64,000 nucleotides of DNA from Actinomyces haliotis (GTDB taxonomy: Bacteria; Actinomycetota; Actinomycetes; Actinomycetales; Actinomycetaceae): contig NZ_JACWNA010000019.1 of assembly GCF_015355765.1 (NCBI RefSeq), positions 1-64,000 of the forward strand, in the 5' to 3' direction. Under the pieces are notes generated by a model. That model did no database searches and had not been told where the DNA came from. It saw nothing but the letters and a program-made list of their open reading frames with translations. Positions 62,703 through 64,000 of the stretch are shown here, piece after piece. Both the position numbers and the translations under genes were made by a program. Position 1 is the first letter of the stretch. Every line of letters begins with the position of its first letter.

Positions 62703-63614
62703 GTGAGCAAGCGCAAGGACCACTGGCACCCCGGCACACCCATCGAGACCGAGGACGGCGCCCCCGTCGTCGGCACCTCCATGGGCTTCCTCGACAACCC
62801 TGGAGCCCAGCGCGTCAGCCGCGTCGCCGCCCTCGCCTCCCGGCGCGCCCGCACCAAGCACGGCCGCTTCCTCGTCGAGGGACCCCAGGGCGTCCGTGAG
62901 GCCGTCGTCCACCAACCCTCCCGCGTCCAGGACCTCTACCTCACCCAGCAGGGCCTCGAGCGGCACTCCGACGTCCTCGCCGCCGCGCAGGACGCAGACG
63001 TCTACGTCCACCTCGTCAGCGACGAGGTCATGGCCGCGATGAGCACGGACGCGCAGGGCGTCCTCGCCGTCGTCGCGACTGCCGCGGGCGCCGACGCCCC
63101 GACGGGCATCGAGGCGCTCGCCGCCCTCCTCGAGCGGGGCGCCCGCCTCGTCGCCGTCCTCACCGAGACCCAGGACCCCGGCAACGCCGGCACCATCATC
63201 CGCGTCGCCGACGCCGCCGGCGCCGACGCCGTCGTCCTCGCCCGCGGCTCCGTCGACCCGACGAACCCGAAGGTCGTGCGCTCCACCGCCGGCAGCCTCT
63301 TCCACCTGCCCGTCGTCTCCGACCTCACCCTCGACGAGGCCGTCACCGCGCTCAAGGCCGCAGGGCTCTCCGTCCTGGCCGCCGACGGCGCGGGGGAGAC
63401 AGGCCTGTACTCGCCCGCGGCCGAAGAGCGCCTCGTCGTCCCGACCGCCTGGCTCCTCGGCAACGAGGCCCGAGGCTTCGCACCGGCCACGCTCGGCACC
63501 GCCGACGCCGTCGTCTCCATCCCGGTCTACGGCGAGGCCGAGTCCCTCAACGTCGCCACGGCCGCCGCGATCTGCCTCTACGCCTCCGCCCGCGCCCACC
63601 ACGCGGGGGAGTGA
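62703..63614 (+). CDS. SpoU (TrmH)-family RNA 2'-O-methyltransferase
   Basis: This 303-aa SPOUT methyltransferase modifies rRNA or tRNA ribose. It has an N-terminal substrate-binding domain (RRARTKHGRFLVEGPQGVREAV) and the catalytic knot with motifs TETQDPGNAGTIIRVADAAG, WLLGNEARGF and SIPVYGEAESLNVATAAAI. Its position after rplT is standard in actinobacteria (before pheS). TAGGCT (62690-62695) lies seven bases before the GTG, suggesting a leaderless message. The first 35 residues are not conserved, so the start could be later. Confidence 0.88.
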   Translation: MSKRKDHWHPGTPIETEDGAPVVGTSMGFLDNPGAQRVSRVAALASRRARTKHGRFLVEGPQGVREAVVHQPSRVQDLYLTQQGLERHSDVLAAAQDADVYVHLVSDEVMAAMSTDAQGVLAVVATAAGADAPTGIEALAALLERGARLVAVLTETQDPGNAGTIIRVADAAGADAVVLARGSVDPTNPKVVRSTAGSLFHLPVVSDLTLDEAVTALKAAGLSVLAADGAGETGLYSPAAEERLVVPTAWLLGNEARGFAPATLGTADAVVSIPVYGEAESLNVATAAAICLYASARAHHAGE

Positions 63615-63735
63615 CCGCGCAGCCGCTGCATGAGACGGCACCGGGCGCACGAGAGCCCACGGTGCTATCGTCACGAGCACGCCCGTCCCGACCCTGGGAC
63701 GCAGGCGCCCGTTTCCGGACAGGAGGGAGCGTCGC

Positions 63736-63795
63736 ATGAGCACTGCCATGAGCACGCCGACCCGTCGCTGTCGTGGCTGTCGTCTTCACCGCTGA
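63736..63795 (+). CDS. Short leader peptide with Cys codons
   Basis: This is a 19-residue frame (MSTAMSTPTRRCRGCRLHR) with a near-perfect AGGAGGGAG ribosome-binding site just upstream (63721-63729). TATCGT (63666-63671) is a possible -10 element. It lies 95 bases before an ABC-transporter ATPase gene. Small actinobacterial ORFs with clustered Cys codons are known to attenuate sulfur-assimilation genes, so this may sense cysteine supply. It is too short for homology proof. Confidence 0.5.
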   Translation: MSTAMSTPTRRCRGCRLHR

Positions 63796-63890
63796 GCGAC
63801 CGCTGAGCCGCCACCGGAGGTCCTGAGCGACCCCGCTCCAGCCACCACCCGTCCGCGAGGCCACGCCTCCTGAACCCAGTGAGGTTCACC

Positions 63891-64000
63891 GTGACACACA
63901 CCCTTGCCCCCACCGCCGCCGACGAGCCCCTCGTCCGGATCAGCCACGTCTCCAAGTGGTACGGCGACTTCCAGGCCCTGGACGACGTCTCCCTCGACGT
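63891..64000 (+). CDS. ABC transporter ATP-binding protein, N-terminal fragment
   Basis: Thirty-six codons are visible before the window ends: MTHTLAPTAADEPLVRISHV, then SKWYGDFQALDDVSLDV. The SKWYGDFQALDDVSL segment is the usual opening of polar amino-acid importer ATPases (GlnQ/HisP type), ahead of the Walker A. A GTG start at 63891 is assumed; upstream spacing to a purine-rich ribosome-binding site is weak. The cysteine leader peptide just upstream hints at cystine or another sulfur compound as substrate. Confidence 0.7.
   Translation, partial: MTHTLAPTAADEPLVRISHVSKWYGDFQALDDVSLD

Overview
The window is high-GC DNA (above 70% in most stretches read by eye) with the gene order of an actinobacterium. 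The markers are a full dcw division and cell-wall cluster running into sepF, yggT and wag31/divIVA, a PriA-type HisA, and many genes whose only promoter-like signal sits 6-7 bases before the start codon. The small histidine clusters, MurE type and overall content fit Actinomycetaceae (Actinomyces or Schaalia-like). The genus is inferred, not proven. No rRNA, tRNA or CRISPR array was seen.

Layout. At 1-110 there is the 5' end of an IS110-family transposase on the minus strand, backing onto the dcw promoter. From 531 to 20.5 kb, mraZ-rsmH-ftsL-ftsI-murE-murF-mraY-murD-ftsW-murG-murC-ftsQ-ftsZ-pgeF-sepF-yggT-wag31 run on the plus strand, mostly with ATGA/GTGA overlaps. A MraZ operator precedes mraZ, an AT-rich promoter precedes ftsZ, and strong hairpins flank wag31. 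From 20.7 to 27.6 kb lie lspA, an RluD-family pseudouridine synthase, a GNAT acetyltransferase, dnaE and a convergent S4 RNA-binding gene. From 27.9 to 32.2 kb are a secreted right-handed beta-helix protein, an unknown protein and an MHS-family transporter.

The stretch 32.3-39 kb is the accessory part. It holds an amidase remnant with a frameshift, an SdpI-like membrane protein, and a two-gene unit with lower GC: a MazG-type pyrophosphohydrolase plus a 620-aa GIY-YIG nuclease/SF1 helicase (DUF2075-like). It continues with an asparaginase whose 3' end is duplicated around an orphan MNT nucleotidyltransferase, an epimerase gene broken by an in-frame TGA, and a ribbon-helix-helix/Doc toxin-antitoxin pair with a perfect palindromic operator. 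The MazG/helicase unit is the best candidate here for an undescribed, probably defensive, system.

From 39 to 48.6 kb come an alpha/beta hydrolase, an ADP-ribosylglycohydrolase divergent from hisD, a minus-strand group (recQ-phosphoribosyltransferase fusion, corA, membrane protein) and a divergent marR with operator sites. From 48.6 to 55.7 kb a SAM (S-box) riboswitch with an attenuator hairpin precedes two tandem MetE-like proteins, followed by two tandem CPA1 Na+/H+ antiporters. From 55.7 to 60.9 kb is hisC-hisB-X-hisH-hisA-sseB. From 60.9 to 62.6 kb is infC (ATC start, heavily structured leader)-rpmI-rplT, ended by a 17-bp terminator stem. The window closes with a SpoU-family rRNA methyltransferase, a cysteine-containing leader peptide and the start of an ABC transporter ATPase gene.
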